Positions 43,442 through 53,099 of a stretch of DNA of 64,000 bases are shown piece by piece; positions within the stretch are counted from its first letter, which is position 1; every line of letters starts with the position of its first letter. The stretch comes from WHTX01 sp038255145 (lineage in GTDB: Bacteria; Actinomycetota; Acidimicrobiia; Acidimicrobiales; CAIXPF01): NCBI GenBank assembly GCA_038255145.1, contig JBBSLP010000003.1:1-64000 (forward strand), written 5' to 3'. Made by a program: the position numbers and the translations under genes. The notes beneath the pieces were generated by a model. That model ran no database searches. It was given only the letters and a program-made list of their open reading frames with translations, and had not been told where the DNA came from.

Positions 43442-44629
43442 ATGTCCGTGCTGCTGGTGGCATCGGTCGGTGGCCACCTGAGTGAGCTGGTGGCGCTGGT
43501 CGACCGCATGACCGCGGACGACGAGCGGGTGTGGGTCACGTGGCCCAACCCCCAGAGCGAGTCGCTGCTCAGGGACGAACGGGTCGAGTGGGTCCGCGCC
43601 GTGCAGCCCCGCGACCTGGTCGGGGTGGTCTCGGTGGCCACGAAGATGAGCCGCATCCTCGACCGCCACTCGCCCACCCACATCGTCACCACGGGTTCGG
43701 CCCTGGCCCTGGCGGTGGCCCCTGTCGCTGCCCTGCGGGGCATCCCTGTGCACTTCATCGAGACCGCCACCCGGGCGGTCGGGCCGTCCATGACCGGGCG
43801 CCTGCTGCGACGCATGCCCGGGGTCCACCTCTACGCCCAGCACCCCGGTTGGGCGTCGGCGCCCTGGCGGTACGGGGGCAGCGTGTTCGACGGCTACGCC
43901 GTCACCAACCGCCCCTCCGAGCCCACCATCCGCAAGGCCGTCGTCACCCTGGGCACCATGGAAGGCTTCAGCTTCCGTCGCCTGGTCGTGCGGCTGGCCG
44001 CCATCCTGCCCCCCCACGTCGAGGTGGTGTGGCAGACCGGCTGCACCCCGGCCCAGGACCTGTCACCGGCGGCCCGCCAGATGGTGCCCAACGACGAGTT
44101 GGCCCGGGCCATGGCCGATGCCGACGTCGTCATCGGCCATTGCGGAGCCGGCACCGCCTTGTCCGCTCTCGACGCCGGCGCCGTGCCCGTCCTCATCCCC
44201 CGCGAGTCGGCCCACGGCGAGCACGTGGACGACCACCAGCTCGAACTGGCCAGTGAGCTCGACCGCCTGGGCCTGGCCGTCACCCCCCGGGTCGACGAGC
44301 TGACCATGGCCCACCTGGTCGCCGCGGCCGGGGTCCAGGTGCGGCGGGTCACCCCCCCGGCCTTCGAGCTCGTCGAGTCCACCAGCCACCTGCGTCGCCG
44401 CCGGGCCGCCATCGTCGCGCCGGCCGCCCCCGCGGCACCGGTGCTGACCGCAGTGCCTGCGTGCCTCGACCACGGGCCAGCGCCCGAACGGGTCATCGTC
44501 GATGGTGCTGTGGTCGTCGACCTACGGGATCGGGTGGTGGACCTGCGTGACCACGTGGTCGCCGATCGGCTCGCCGGGTCCGACCCGGCGCGCCACGACG
44601 AGCTCGACGTGGCTGCCGACGGCGGCTGA
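43442..44629 (+). CDS. MurG/PssE-like glycosyltransferase with C-terminal extension
   Basis: This 395-aa protein begins LLVASVGGHLSELVALVDRM, the opening of PssD/EpsF-type sugar transferases. It has the GT28 C-terminal pattern VTLGTMEGFSFRR and a nucleotide-binding loop ADADVVIGHCGAGTALSALD. A tail of ~90 residues is unusual and ends with near-repeats VVDLRDRVVDLRDHVV. It probably adds a sugar to a lipid-linked glycan at the cytoplasmic membrane; the acceptor is unknown. It converges on the ABC ATPase gene. Confidence 0.8.
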   Translation: MSVLLVASVGGHLSELVALVDRMTADDERVWVTWPNPQSESLLRDERVEWVRAVQPRDLVGVVSVATKMSRILDRHSPTHIVTTGSALALAVAPVAALRGIPVHFIETATRAVGPSMTGRLLRRMPGVHLYAQHPGWASAPWRYGGSVFDGYAVTNRPSEPTIRKAVVTLGTMEGFSFRRLVVRLAAILPPHVEVVWQTGCTPAQDLSPAARQMVPNDELARAMADADVVIGHCGAGTALSALDAGAVPVLIPRESAHGEHVDDHQLELASELDRLGLAVTPRVDELTMAHLVAAAGVQVRRVTPPAFELVESTSHLRRRRAAIVAPAAPAAPVLTAVPACLDHGPAPERVIVDGAVVVDLRDRVVDLRDHVVADRLAGSDPARHDELDVAADGG

Positions 44630-44642
44630 CGCAGTCCCAGCC

Positions 44643-45449
44643 TCAGCTGTGGGCCTGGTTGCGGCTCCACGCCTGCCAACGACCCGCCTGGCGGGCCACC
44701 TCGAGGTCCAACCCGAAGGTGTCCGACAGGCTGACCGAGTCGATGACCTCGTCGATGGGCCCCTGGCGGACCACCCGACCCTCCCGCAGCAGCAGGGCGT
44801 GGCTGAAGCGGCCGGGGATCTCCTCGAGGTGGTGGGTCACCAGGATCATCGGGGGTGCTGTCGGGTCCGCAGCCAGGGCATCGAGTGACGTGACCAACTG
44901 CTCGCGACCCCCCAGGTCCATGGCCGCGGCGGGCTCGTCCAGCAGCAACAGGCCGGGATCGGCCATGAGGGTGCGGGCCAACAGCACCCGCTGGCGCTCA
45001 CCCGAGGACAGGGTGCCGAACTGGTGGTCGACCAGGTGCCCGCAACCCAGCCGTTCGAGCTGGTGGCGGGCCCGGGCCCGTTCCTCGCCGCTGTAGGTGT
45101 GCCACCAGGGCTCGAGGGCGGCGTGCAGCGCGCAGACCACGATGTCCTCGGCCACCAGGTTCGTGCGCAACTGGTCGGCCAGGGCGGAGGACGTCAGACC
45201 GATGCGCTCGCGGTGACGGCGCACATCGACGCGGCCCAGGGTCTCGCCCAGCACCTCGACGGTGCCCGTCGTGGGGTGCTCGTAGAGCGAGGCGATCTTC
45301 AACAGGGTGGACTTGCCCGACCCGTTCGGGCCCAGCAGCACCCAACGCTGGCCGGCGCCGACCTCCCAGTCGATGCCGTCGAGGATGGGGCGGCCATCAC
45401 GCACGTAGCGGATGCCCGTCAGGCGCAACGCCGGTTGCTCGCTCGTCAC
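44643..45449 (-). CDS. Stand-alone ABC transporter ATP-binding protein
   Basis: This 268-aa ATPase has Walker A GPNGSGKST, signature LSSGERQRVLLART, Walker B LLLLDEPAAAMD and the switch VTHHLEEIP. The sequence resembles ModF/YlmA-like ATPases that lack a linked permease. No permease gene is adjacent. Its ATG overlaps the decarboxylase stop by 4 bp, an unexpected pairing. Confidence 0.85.
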   Translation of the reverse strand: MTSEQPALRLTGIRYVRDGRPILDGIDWEVGAGQRWVLLGPNGSGKSTLLKIASLYEHPTTGTVEVLGETLGRVDVRRHRERIGLTSSALADQLRTNLVAEDIVVCALHAALEPWWHTYSGEERARARHQLERLGCGHLVDHQFGTLSSGERQRVLLARTLMADPGLLLLDEPAAAMDLGGREQLVTSLDALAADPTAPPMILVTHHLEEIPGRFSHALLLREGRVVRQGPIDEVIDSVSLSDTFGLDLEVARQAGRWQAWSRNQAHS

Positions 45450-47101
45450 GGGGCGGCCACGGGGATCTCGAGCAGGTGGGGGCGGCCCGATTCGACGGCG
45501 GCCCGGGTGGCGTCACCGATGTCGGTGGCCCGCTCGACCACGGTGGCCGCCACCCCCATGGACCGGGCCAGGCCCACGAAGTCCACGGCCGGGGAGTCGA
45601 GGTCCATGGCCACGAAGTTGCCCTTGGCCACTGAGCGTCCCTGCATGCCCCTCAGGTTGTTCTTGAGGATCAGGTACTGGCGGTTGTTGAACACGGCGAA
45701 GACCACGGGCAGGTTGCGGTGGGCCGCGGTCCACAGGGCCTGGGGCGAGTACATGGCCGCCCCATCACCCACCGCGGCCAGGGTGGGCTCCTCGCCCAGA
45801 CCCAGGGACACGCCCAGGGCGAAGGGCATGCCCCAGCCCAACCCGCCGCCCTTGCAGAAGAAGTAGCGATCGGGGCTGGAGTCGTGGTGGAAGCGGCGCA
45901 CGTAGAACCCCGTGGTGATGGCCTCGTCCACGACCGGGGTGCGGGGGGGCAGGGCCCGGATGAGGGCGTGGGCCGCAGCCATGGGGTCCGTCGGGGTGGC
46001 GTCGTAGCGGGACTGGGCGTCGCGCTCGACCTTGTCGAGGAAGGCCCGACGGGCGGCGCCGGCCGCTTCGATGGCCCGCCCGGCGGCCTCGGCGTCGACA
46101 CGGGCCCGCACCAGGGGGACGAGGGCGGCCAGGCTGGCCTTGGGGTCACCGAGCAGGGCCAGGCGGGGGGCGCCGTAGCGGCCCAGGGAGCTGGCATCGG
46201 GGCTGAGTTGCAACAGCTCGACGCCCGGGGGCAGGGCGGGGCCGGGGTGGTAGGGGTAGACGACGAACCCGTGGCTGCCCACCAGGAAGACCCGGTCGTA
46301 GCCCGACAGCGCCTTGTTGATGGCCGGCGCCGCGGGGGCGAAGGTGTCGGCATAGAGGGGATGCCCCTGGGGGAACACGCCCGTGGCGTGCAGGGACTGG
46401 CCGTGCACCTTGGCCCCCAGGGCCTCGGCCAGGGCGACCGCCTCGGGCACGGCCCCGCTGGCCGACACCTCGTCGCCCACGACCAGGCCCAACTTGCCGA
46501 TGGGGGTGGCGGCCAGCAGGTCGGCCAGCTCCTCGAGCCCGCCGGCCACGTTGCGCCGGTCGATGGTGGTGGCGGGGGGTGCGGCCTCGGGGGCAGGCTG
46601 CTCGAGCAGGTCCATGGGCAGGGACACGAACACCGGGCCCGACGGCGCCGAGGCGGCGTCGTGGAAGGCCCGCTGCATGACAGGGCCGATCTCACCCACG
46701 GTGCGCACCTCGTGGGCCCACTTGGACACCGAACGGGCGATGCCCACCAGGTCGCCCGACAGCAGGGGGTCGTCCTGGATGTGGCGGTAGTCCTGCTGTC
46801 CGGCCGTCACCACCAGGGGGGTGCGGTTGGCCTGGGCGTTGGTCAGGTTGCCGATGGCGTTGCCGAGCCCGGCCGACGTGTGCAGGTTGAGGAAGGCGGG
46901 GCGGCCGGTGACCCGGGCGTAGCCCTCGGCCGCGGCCACGGCGGTGGCCTCCTGTAGCGCCAGCACGTAGTCGAAGTCGCCGCTGTCGGCCAGGGCGTCC
47001 ATCAGGGGCAGCTCGGTGCTGCCCGGGTTGCCGAACAGGTGGGTGACCCCCTGGCTGCGCAGCACGTCGAGCAGCACGTCCACCCCGGTGAGGTCGGTCA
47101 T
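45446..47101 (-). CDS. Thiamine diphosphate-dependent decarboxylase (benzoylformate decarboxylase-like)
   Basis: This 551-aa enzyme has the three domains of the pyruvate-oxidase/decarboxylase family. The N-terminal PYR domain opens GVTHLFGNPGSTELPLMDAL with Glu in ALQEATAVAAAEG. The PP domain carries the cofactor motif GDGAAMYSPQAL ending FAVFNN. The GNPGSTE opening is typical of benzoylformate decarboxylases, which convert 2-oxo acids to aldehydes. The start at 47101 (MTDLTGVDVLL) matches the domain edge. It is coupled to an ABC ATPase gene downstream. Confidence 0.86.
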   Translation of the reverse strand: MTDLTGVDVLLDVLRSQGVTHLFGNPGSTELPLMDALADSGDFDYVLALQEATAVAAAEGYARVTGRPAFLNLHTSAGLGNAIGNLTNAQANRTPLVVTAGQQDYRHIQDDPLLSGDLVGIARSVSKWAHEVRTVGEIGPVMQRAFHDAASAPSGPVFVSLPMDLLEQPAPEAAPPATTIDRRNVAGGLEELADLLAATPIGKLGLVVGDEVSASGAVPEAVALAEALGAKVHGQSLHATGVFPQGHPLYADTFAPAAPAINKALSGYDRVFLVGSHGFVVYPYHPGPALPPGVELLQLSPDASSLGRYGAPRLALLGDPKASLAALVPLVRARVDAEAAGRAIEAAGAARRAFLDKVERDAQSRYDATPTDPMAAAHALIRALPPRTPVVDEAITTGFYVRRFHHDSSPDRYFFCKGGGLGWGMPFALGVSLGLGEEPTLAAVGDGAAMYSPQALWTAAHRNLPVVFAVFNNRQYLILKNNLRGMQGRSVAKGNFVAMDLDSPAVDFVGLARSMGVAATVVERATDIGDATRAAVESGRPHLLEIPVAAP

Positions 47102-47228
47102 AGCCGCAGAGCCTAAGGGAGCGCCGCCGTCCCTGCTGGCGGGCGCGGCGGGTGCCGTCCGCCATGCCACCTGCCGGTGCCGCCCGCAGGTGGCGGGGGG
47201 TGGCGCGGGCCGCGGCTACCTTCTGGCC

Positions 47229-48263
47229 ATGGCCTCCTACCCCGCCCAACTGCGACGCACGGCCGGCAAGGTCCGCCGGGCCACCGGGCGCACGCTGCAC
47301 ACGGTGGCCAGCAAGCTCGTCCCCGCCCCCCAGCCTCCGGCGCCCGCCGAACCGGTGGCCGTGGTCGACGCCCCCGCTCCGCCCCCACCCTCTGTCGTGC
47401 TCGACACCGCGCCGGCCCGCCCTCTGCCCGAGGGCTGGGACGAGGCCAAGGTCCACGACGTCATGGCGTCGTTCCGGGTCGACGGCTCGGATCCCGGCGA
47501 GCTGAAGCCCTACGCCGATGACGCCCTGTGGCGCTTCCTGCACACCTGGGGCCTGGTGCGCGACGAGCGCGGCCCGGCGCTCGAGCTCGGGGGCAACCCG
47601 TACTTCATCACCTGGCTGCTGAGGGACTTCACCGACCTCGACGTGACCGTGGCCAACTACTTCGGTGGCCCGGCGGGCACGGCCGCCCAGGAGGTGGAGT
47701 ACGAGGTCGATGGTGAGGCGCGCCAGTTCACCGTCGAGTACGACTCGTTCAACCTCGAAGAGGACCGCTTCCCCTACGAGGACGGCTCGTTCAAGGTGGT
47801 GCTGTTCTGCGAGATCATCGAGCACCTGCTCATGGACCCGCTGCACGCGCTGCGGGAGATCAACCGGGTGCTCGAGCCCGGCGGGCTGTTCGTGCTCACC
47901 ACCCCGAACGTGGCCCGCATCGGCAACGTGCTGGCCATGTTGGTTGGCGGCAACATCTACGACCCCTACAGCGGGCACGGGCCCTACGGCCGCCACAACC
48001 GCGAGTTCACCCGCCACGAGCTCGACCAGTTGCTGGGCTTCGCCGGCTTCGGCGACCGGCGATCGTTCACCGGTGACGCCCACCCGGCCGACTTCCGGGG
48101 CTTCTCCGGCTACGACCTCGTGGCTCCCACCCTTGCCGGGTCCCGGGCTGACGACCTGGGCCAGTACCACTTCTTCGCCGTCCGCAAGACGGGCGAGCCC
48201 CGCCCTGGCCTGCCCACCGCCTTCTACCGCAGCTGGCCCGCCGACCAGCTCGTCGAGCTGTAG
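47229..48263 (+). CDS. SAM-dependent methyltransferase, cell-surface glycan type
   Basis: This 344-aa protein has a Pro-rich N-terminal segment (residues 30-60) and a class I methyltransferase core: ALELGGNPYFITWLL (an atypical motif I), VVLFCEIIEHLLMDPLHALR (motif II) and VLEPGGLFVLTTPN (motif III). This layout is common in LPS/polysaccharide clusters, where such enzymes methylate sugars. It converges on a GT2 gene 25 bp away. Confidence 0.75.
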   Translation: MASYPAQLRRTAGKVRRATGRTLHTVASKLVPAPQPPAPAEPVAVVDAPAPPPPSVVLDTAPARPLPEGWDEAKVHDVMASFRVDGSDPGELKPYADDALWRFLHTWGLVRDERGPALELGGNPYFITWLLRDFTDLDVTVANYFGGPAGTAAQEVEYEVDGEARQFTVEYDSFNLEEDRFPYEDGSFKVVLFCEIIEHLLMDPLHALREINRVLEPGGLFVLTTPNVARIGNVLAMLVGGNIYDPYSGHGPYGRHNREFTRHELDQLLGFAGFGDRRSFTGDAHPADFRGFSGYDLVAPTLAGSRADDLGQYHFFAVRKTGEPRPGLPTAFYRSWPADQLVEL

Positions 48264-48288
48264 CCGCCAGCCCGGCCGCGGCTGCGGC

Positions 48289-49068
48289 TCAGCTGATGAG
48301 CCCGGCCTCGGGTGGGTCTCCCGGCGCGGGCTGGACGACCACGGCGGACCGATCGACCAACGTCGAGTAGCGGACCATGCACGTGAGGGCGCGGATGCCG
48401 TCGCGCCACGTGATCTTCTTGCCCTCGTCGTAGGTGCGCCCGTGGTAGCTGATGCCCACCTCGTAGACCCGCCAGCCGCCACGGGCCACCTTGGCGGTGA
48501 CCTCGACCTCGAAGCCGAAGCGGTCCTCCCGCAGGTCGAGGCTCTGGATGACCTGGCGACGGAAGACCTTGTAACCGGTCTCCACGTCGGTGAGGTTGAG
48601 GTTGGTCAGCATGTTGGACAGCGTCGTGAGCACGCGGTTGCCCAGGAAGTGCCAGTAGTAGAGCACCCGGTGCGCTTCGCCGCCGATGAAGCGGGAGCCG
48701 AAGACGACGTCGGCCTCGCCATCGACGAGCGGTTGGAGCAGCAGCTCGTACTCGCCGGGGTCGTACTCGAGGTCGGCGTCCTGGACCACCACGTAGTCGA
48801 GCGTCGCCTCGCGGAAGCCGCGACGCAGGGCAGCGCCCTTCCCCGTGTTCACCGCCTGGGACAGCACCACGACGCGCGGGTCGTCGATCGAGCGGGCCAG
48901 CTCGAGGGAGCCGTCGGTGGACCCATCATCGATGATGATCAACTGGCCGCTCAGCGGCGAGTCGAGCACGCGCTTGACCACCGTCAGCAGGGTCGGAGCT
49001 TCGTTGAAGCACGGCATGACGACCGAGAGGCAGCGCGGCGGGGCCAACACATCGTGGTTGTGCGCCAT
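48289..49068 (-). CDS. GT2-family glycosyltransferase (dolichol/polyprenyl-phosphate mannosyltransferase-like)
   Basis: This 259-aa enzyme has the GT-A fold: LSVVMPCFNEAPTLLTVVKR, the DXD-like QDADLEYDPGEY and the DPM1-type FGSRFIGGEAHR. It likely moves a sugar from a nucleotide donor to polyprenyl phosphate at the inner face of the membrane. No membrane helices were seen at the C-terminus. It is convergent with the methyltransferase gene; the two may act on one surface glycan. Confidence 0.85.
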   Translation of the reverse strand: MAHNHDVLAPPRCLSVVMPCFNEAPTLLTVVKRVLDSPLSGQLIIIDDGSTDGSLELARSIDDPRVVVLSQAVNTGKGAALRRGFREATLDYVVVQDADLEYDPGEYELLLQPLVDGEADVVFGSRFIGGEAHRVLYYWHFLGNRVLTTLSNMLTNLNLTDVETGYKVFRRQVIQSLDLREDRFGFEVEVTAKVARGGWRVYEVGISYHGRTYDEGKKITWRDGIRALTCMVRYSTLVDRSAVVVQPAPGDPPEAGLIS

Positions 49069-49158
49069 GGTGCAGAGAGCCTACCCAGCGGTCACCTGTG
49101 GGTCCGGTGATCGTTCCTGCTGTCGATCCGCCGCTGTCCGCTACGTCGCCACGTCCCA

Positions 49159-51048
49159 CTACGAGGTGGCGTTGCGGATCCACGCCGCGTACATGGCCGC
49201 ATAGCGACCTCCCGTGGCCACCAGCTCGGTGTGGCTGCCCAGCTCGACCAGGCGACCATGGTCGATCACGGCGATGCGGTCGGCCCGGCGGGCCGTGGCC
49301 AGGCGGTGGGCGATGATCACCGCCGTCCGCCCCTCCAGCACCCGATCGAGGGCCCCCTCCACCTGCTGCTCCGAGGCCAGGTCGAGGTTGGAGGTGGCCT
49401 CGTCGAGCACGAGGACCCGGGGTCGGGCCAGGAAGGCCCGGGCCAGGGCCAGCAGCTGGCGCTCCCCGGCCGACAGCGACACCCCCCGCTCGTGGACCTC
49501 GGTGTCGAGGCCCAGGGGCAGCCGGGCCACCAGGCCGTCGAGGCCCACGGCGGCCACGGCGTCCGTGACCTCGTCCTCGGGGGCGTCGGGCCGGCCGAAG
49601 GCCACGTTGTCCCGCAGGGTGCCCGAGAAGAGGAACGCCTCCTGGGGCACCACACCGAGCTGGGAGCGCAGCGAACGCAGGGTGACGGTGCGCAGGTCGA
49701 CACCGTCGATGCTGACGCTGCCGTGCTGGGGGTCGTAGAAGCGGGTGATCAGCTTGGCGATGGTCGACTTGCCCGCCCCCGTGGGCCCGACCACGGCCAG
49801 CACCTCGCCGGGGCGGACCTCGAGGTCGACGTGTTCGAGCACGGGCCGGCCGGTGTCGTAGGCGAAGGTGACGTCGTCGAAGCGGATGTGCCCCTCGATG
49901 GGGGCCAGCTCGGCCGCACCCGGGGCCTCGGGCACCGACGGCGGTGTGGCCAGCAGCTCACCCAGCTTGACCACCGAGGACCGGCCCGACTGATACGTCG
50001 TGTACAGCTGCACCAGCTGCTGGATGGGGGCGAAGAAGCTGGTCAGGTAGAGCAGGAAGGCGAACAGCTCGCCGACCGTCAGCCGGTCGTGCAGCACCAG
50101 CCAGCCCCCGACCCCCAACAGCACGGCCTGGCCCAGCACCCCGATGGTCTCCGACACCGGTCCGTACACGGCGCCGATGCGGGCCGCCTCCAGGTTGGCC
50201 TCTCGGTGTTCGCCCACCAGGTTGGTGTGGGCCACCAGGTTGTGGCGGCGACGGTTGGCGGCCATGACCACCCGCATGCCCGCCAGGTTCTCGGACAGGT
50301 CGGACAGCACGTCGGCGATCCGGTCGCGCACCCGGTTGTAGGCCGTGTCCGAGGCCGACCGGAACCACAGCGTGACCGCGACCATGAGGGGCACGATGGC
50401 CAGCAGCACGATGCCGGCCAACAGCGGGTTCAGGGCCAGCAGGATGCCGCCCACCACCACCAGGGTCAGGCCCTGCACGGTCAGGTTGACCAGCCCGTCC
50501 TGGAACAGGACGGTGAGGTTGTCGATGTCGCTGGTCATCCGGGTGAGCACCCGGCCCTGGCGCTCGCCGGTGTAGAAGTCCAGGCCCAGCCGCTGCAGGT
50601 GGGAGAACACCCGCACCCGCAGGTCGTACGTCAGCCGCTCGCCCAGCCGCCCGGTGACCGCCACCCGCACCCCGCCGGCCACCATGGACACCAGCACCGA
50701 GGCCACGTACGCCAGGGTCACGGCCACCAGCACCCCGGTGTCGCGCCGGCTGATGCCCCGGTCGATGCCCACCTGGGTCAACCACGGTCCCGCCTGCAGG
50801 GCCACGGTCTCGAGCACGACGATGGCCCCCGTGCCCACGAGCGCCAGGCGCAGCGGAGCCACGAAGCGGGCCAGGGTGAAGGGCCGGGCGTCCTCGGCGA
50901 TGGGGGAGTAGGGGACGTCGGGGGTGGGGTGGTCGGGCTCGGTGGCCAGGATGGCCGTGGCCCGCTCGGCCAGCTCCTCGGGGATGCCGCCGAAGGGCAA
51001 CCCGCCACCACCCCGGGGGGCGCCGAAGAACCCCGGCCCGCCGAACAT
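49159..51048 (-). CDS. Heterodimeric ABC exporter, catalytic-site subunit
   Basis: This 629-aa half-transporter has six N-terminal helices and an ATPase domain with Walker A GPTGAGKST, the noncanonical signature LSAGERQLLALARA and a normal Walker B VLVLDEATSNLD. The partner gene just upstream has the reverse pattern, so together they form one good and one degenerate ATP site. The genes overlap as TGATG. The substrate is unknown; lipids, drugs or peptides are typical. Confidence 0.9.
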   Translation of the reverse strand: MFGGPGFFGAPRGGGGLPFGGIPEELAERATAILATEPDHPTPDVPYSPIAEDARPFTLARFVAPLRLALVGTGAIVVLETVALQAGPWLTQVGIDRGISRRDTGVLVAVTLAYVASVLVSMVAGGVRVAVTGRLGERLTYDLRVRVFSHLQRLGLDFYTGERQGRVLTRMTSDIDNLTVLFQDGLVNLTVQGLTLVVVGGILLALNPLLAGIVLLAIVPLMVAVTLWFRSASDTAYNRVRDRIADVLSDLSENLAGMRVVMAANRRRHNLVAHTNLVGEHREANLEAARIGAVYGPVSETIGVLGQAVLLGVGGWLVLHDRLTVGELFAFLLYLTSFFAPIQQLVQLYTTYQSGRSSVVKLGELLATPPSVPEAPGAAELAPIEGHIRFDDVTFAYDTGRPVLEHVDLEVRPGEVLAVVGPTGAGKSTIAKLITRFYDPQHGSVSIDGVDLRTVTLRSLRSQLGVVPQEAFLFSGTLRDNVAFGRPDAPEDEVTDAVAAVGLDGLVARLPLGLDTEVHERGVSLSAGERQLLALARAFLARPRVLVLDEATSNLDLASEQQVEGALDRVLEGRTAVIIAHRLATARRADRIAVIDHGRLVELGSHTELVATGGRYAAMYAAWIRNATS

Positions 51049-52985
51049 CAGCCCGCCACCGGCTGGTCGGCGGGGTCGTTGGTGACGTCGCCGGCGGGGT
51101 CCTCCGCGTCATCCACGGTGGCCAACACGGCCGCGTAGCGGGGCTCGCGGGCCAGGAGTTCGGCGTGGGTGCCGTCGGCCACCACCCGGCCCCCCTCCAG
51201 CAGCACCACCCGGTCGGCCAGGGTGATGGTGGACAGGCGGTGGGCCACGAGCACGGTGGTGCGCCGGTGGAGTCGGCGCCGGAGGGCGTCGTGGATGAGG
51301 GCCTCGACCTCGGCGTCGATGGCGCTGGTGGCATCGTCGAGCACGAGCACGGGCGGGTTGGCCAGCAGTACCCGGGCCAGGGCCACCCGCTGGCGCTGGC
51401 CGCCGGACAGGGTGTAGCCCCGCTCGCCCACCGCGGTGTCATATCCCTGGGGCAGGGCATCGATGAAGCCGTCGGCCTGGGCGTCGCGGGCCGCCTCCCG
51501 CACCGCAGCCAGGTCGGCGTCGGGCCGGCTGTAGGCGATGTTGTCCCTGATGGGCACGGAGAAGAGGAAGGGATCGTCGAAGGCGAAGGCCACGTGGGCC
51601 CGCAGCGACACCTGGGTCAGGTCACGCACGTCGTGGCCGTCGATGCGCACGGCCCCCGCCTCCACGTCGTAGAAGCGTCCCAACAGGCGGCCAACCGTGG
51701 ACTTGCCCGATCCCGTGCGCCCCACCAGGGCCACGGTCTGGCCCGCCGGCACCTCCAGGGTGAAGTCCTCGAGCACGGCCCCGCGGTCACCGTCGGCCCC
51801 GCCGTAGCGGAAGGTGACGCCCTCGAAGCTGAGCCGACCCACGGCGTCGATCAGGTCGACCGCTCCGGGGCGGTCGGCCACCCGGGGCTGCTCGTCGAGC
51901 ACCTCGTAGATGCGTTGGGCCGAGGCCCGGGCCCGGGTGCCCAGCATCAGGAACAGGCCCAGGGTGCGGAAGGGGACCTGGAGCTGGGTCACGTAGGCGG
52001 TGAAGGCGAACAGCGTGCCCTCGGTGACCCGGCCCTGGATGACCAGCCAGCCCCCGTAGCCCACCACCCCGGCCATGGACAGGCGGGGCAGGTTCTCGAT
52101 GAGGGGGTTGAGGCGGGAGCGGCTGTCGGCCGTGCGGATGTTGGCCCAGCGCAGCCGGGTCGCGGCCCGGGCCATCTCGGTGACCTGCTGCTGCTCGGCG
52201 GCGAAGCTGCGCACCACCCGCACCCCGGCGATGTTCTCGTCGACCACGCCGGCCACCTCGGCCTGGCGCGACTGGGAGATCCACGACAGGGGGAACGTCT
52301 GGTCCCGGAGGCGCACCCCGAACCAGTAGACGGCGGGCAGGGTGGCCACGGCGACCACGGTCAACCCCACGTCGATGGTCAGCATGTAGGCCACGGCCAC
52401 CACGAACTGCAGCACGGTCATGAGGACGAGGGGGGCGAAGGCCAGGTAGAGCTGGACCGAGCGGATGTCCGAGTTGGCCCGGGAGATGAGCTGGCCCGAC
52501 GCCACCCGGTCGAAGTACGTCCAGTCCAGGCTGCTCACCCGGTCGAACAGCAGGACCCGCAGGTCGGTGTCGATGCCCCAGGCCAGCTTGAACAGGCCGT
52601 TGCGGTACAGGTAGGTGAGCCCGGCCCGGGCCCCGCCCAGCGCCAGCAGGCCGGCGACGTAGGGCCACAACGGCGAGACCCGGGCCACGAGCGAGCGGTC
52701 CACGGCCTGGCGGATCACCGCGGGCATGGCCACCTGGATGAGCATGGCCACGAGGGCCAGGGACAGGGCGCCGGCCAGGCGTCCCCGGTGCCCGGCCAGC
52801 ACGGGGGCCATGCGCCGCATCCAGCCCTTGGACCGGTCGGGATCGATGCCCCGCCGTGGCGGGAGGTATCGCCGCCGGACGCCCACCGGCTCCCAGGGCG
52901 TGGACCCCTCCCCGTTGGGGGACGAGACCGGAGAGGTGTCGCTCGCCACCGGCGAGGACGGCTGTCTCGGCAAGGCCCCGGACAC
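51048..52985 (-). CDS. Heterodimeric ABC exporter, degenerate-site subunit
   Basis: This 645-aa half-transporter has a long N-terminal tail (~60 residues before the first helix), the membrane domain, then Walker A GRTGSGKST, canonical signature LSGGQRQRVALARV and Walker B VLVLDDATSAID. The catalytic glutamate after Walker B is replaced by Asp, which disables one ATP site in relatives such as TM287/288 and BmrCD. It is co-directional with its partner and starts at GTG 52985. Confidence 0.9.
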   Translation of the reverse strand: MSGALPRQPSSPVASDTSPVSSPNGEGSTPWEPVGVRRRYLPPRRGIDPDRSKGWMRRMAPVLAGHRGRLAGALSLALVAMLIQVAMPAVIRQAVDRSLVARVSPLWPYVAGLLALGGARAGLTYLYRNGLFKLAWGIDTDLRVLLFDRVSSLDWTYFDRVASGQLISRANSDIRSVQLYLAFAPLVLMTVLQFVVAVAYMLTIDVGLTVVAVATLPAVYWFGVRLRDQTFPLSWISQSRQAEVAGVVDENIAGVRVVRSFAAEQQQVTEMARAATRLRWANIRTADSRSRLNPLIENLPRLSMAGVVGYGGWLVIQGRVTEGTLFAFTAYVTQLQVPFRTLGLFLMLGTRARASAQRIYEVLDEQPRVADRPGAVDLIDAVGRLSFEGVTFRYGGADGDRGAVLEDFTLEVPAGQTVALVGRTGSGKSTVGRLLGRFYDVEAGAVRIDGHDVRDLTQVSLRAHVAFAFDDPFLFSVPIRDNIAYSRPDADLAAVREAARDAQADGFIDALPQGYDTAVGERGYTLSGGQRQRVALARVLLANPPVLVLDDATSAIDAEVEALIHDALRRRLHRRTTVLVAHRLSTITLADRVVLLEGGRVVADGTHAELLAREPRYAAVLATVDDAEDPAGDVTNDPADQPVAG

Positions 52986-53099
52986 TACCGGCCGGTGTGC
53001 GCCTCACCCCCGCCGTCCCCGCCCACCCCGGCCCGCGGGTGGGCGGGGAAGAGGGTCGTGGTACCGTTTCGGTCCGGTGACGACTTGGCAAGGACCCGC

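Noticed and set aside
51165..53099. Long open plus-strand frame in front of the M23 peptidase
   Set aside because: It is antisense to the ABC exporter genes, shows Gly/His/Gln-rich shadow composition, and the real start with signal peptide is at 53100.
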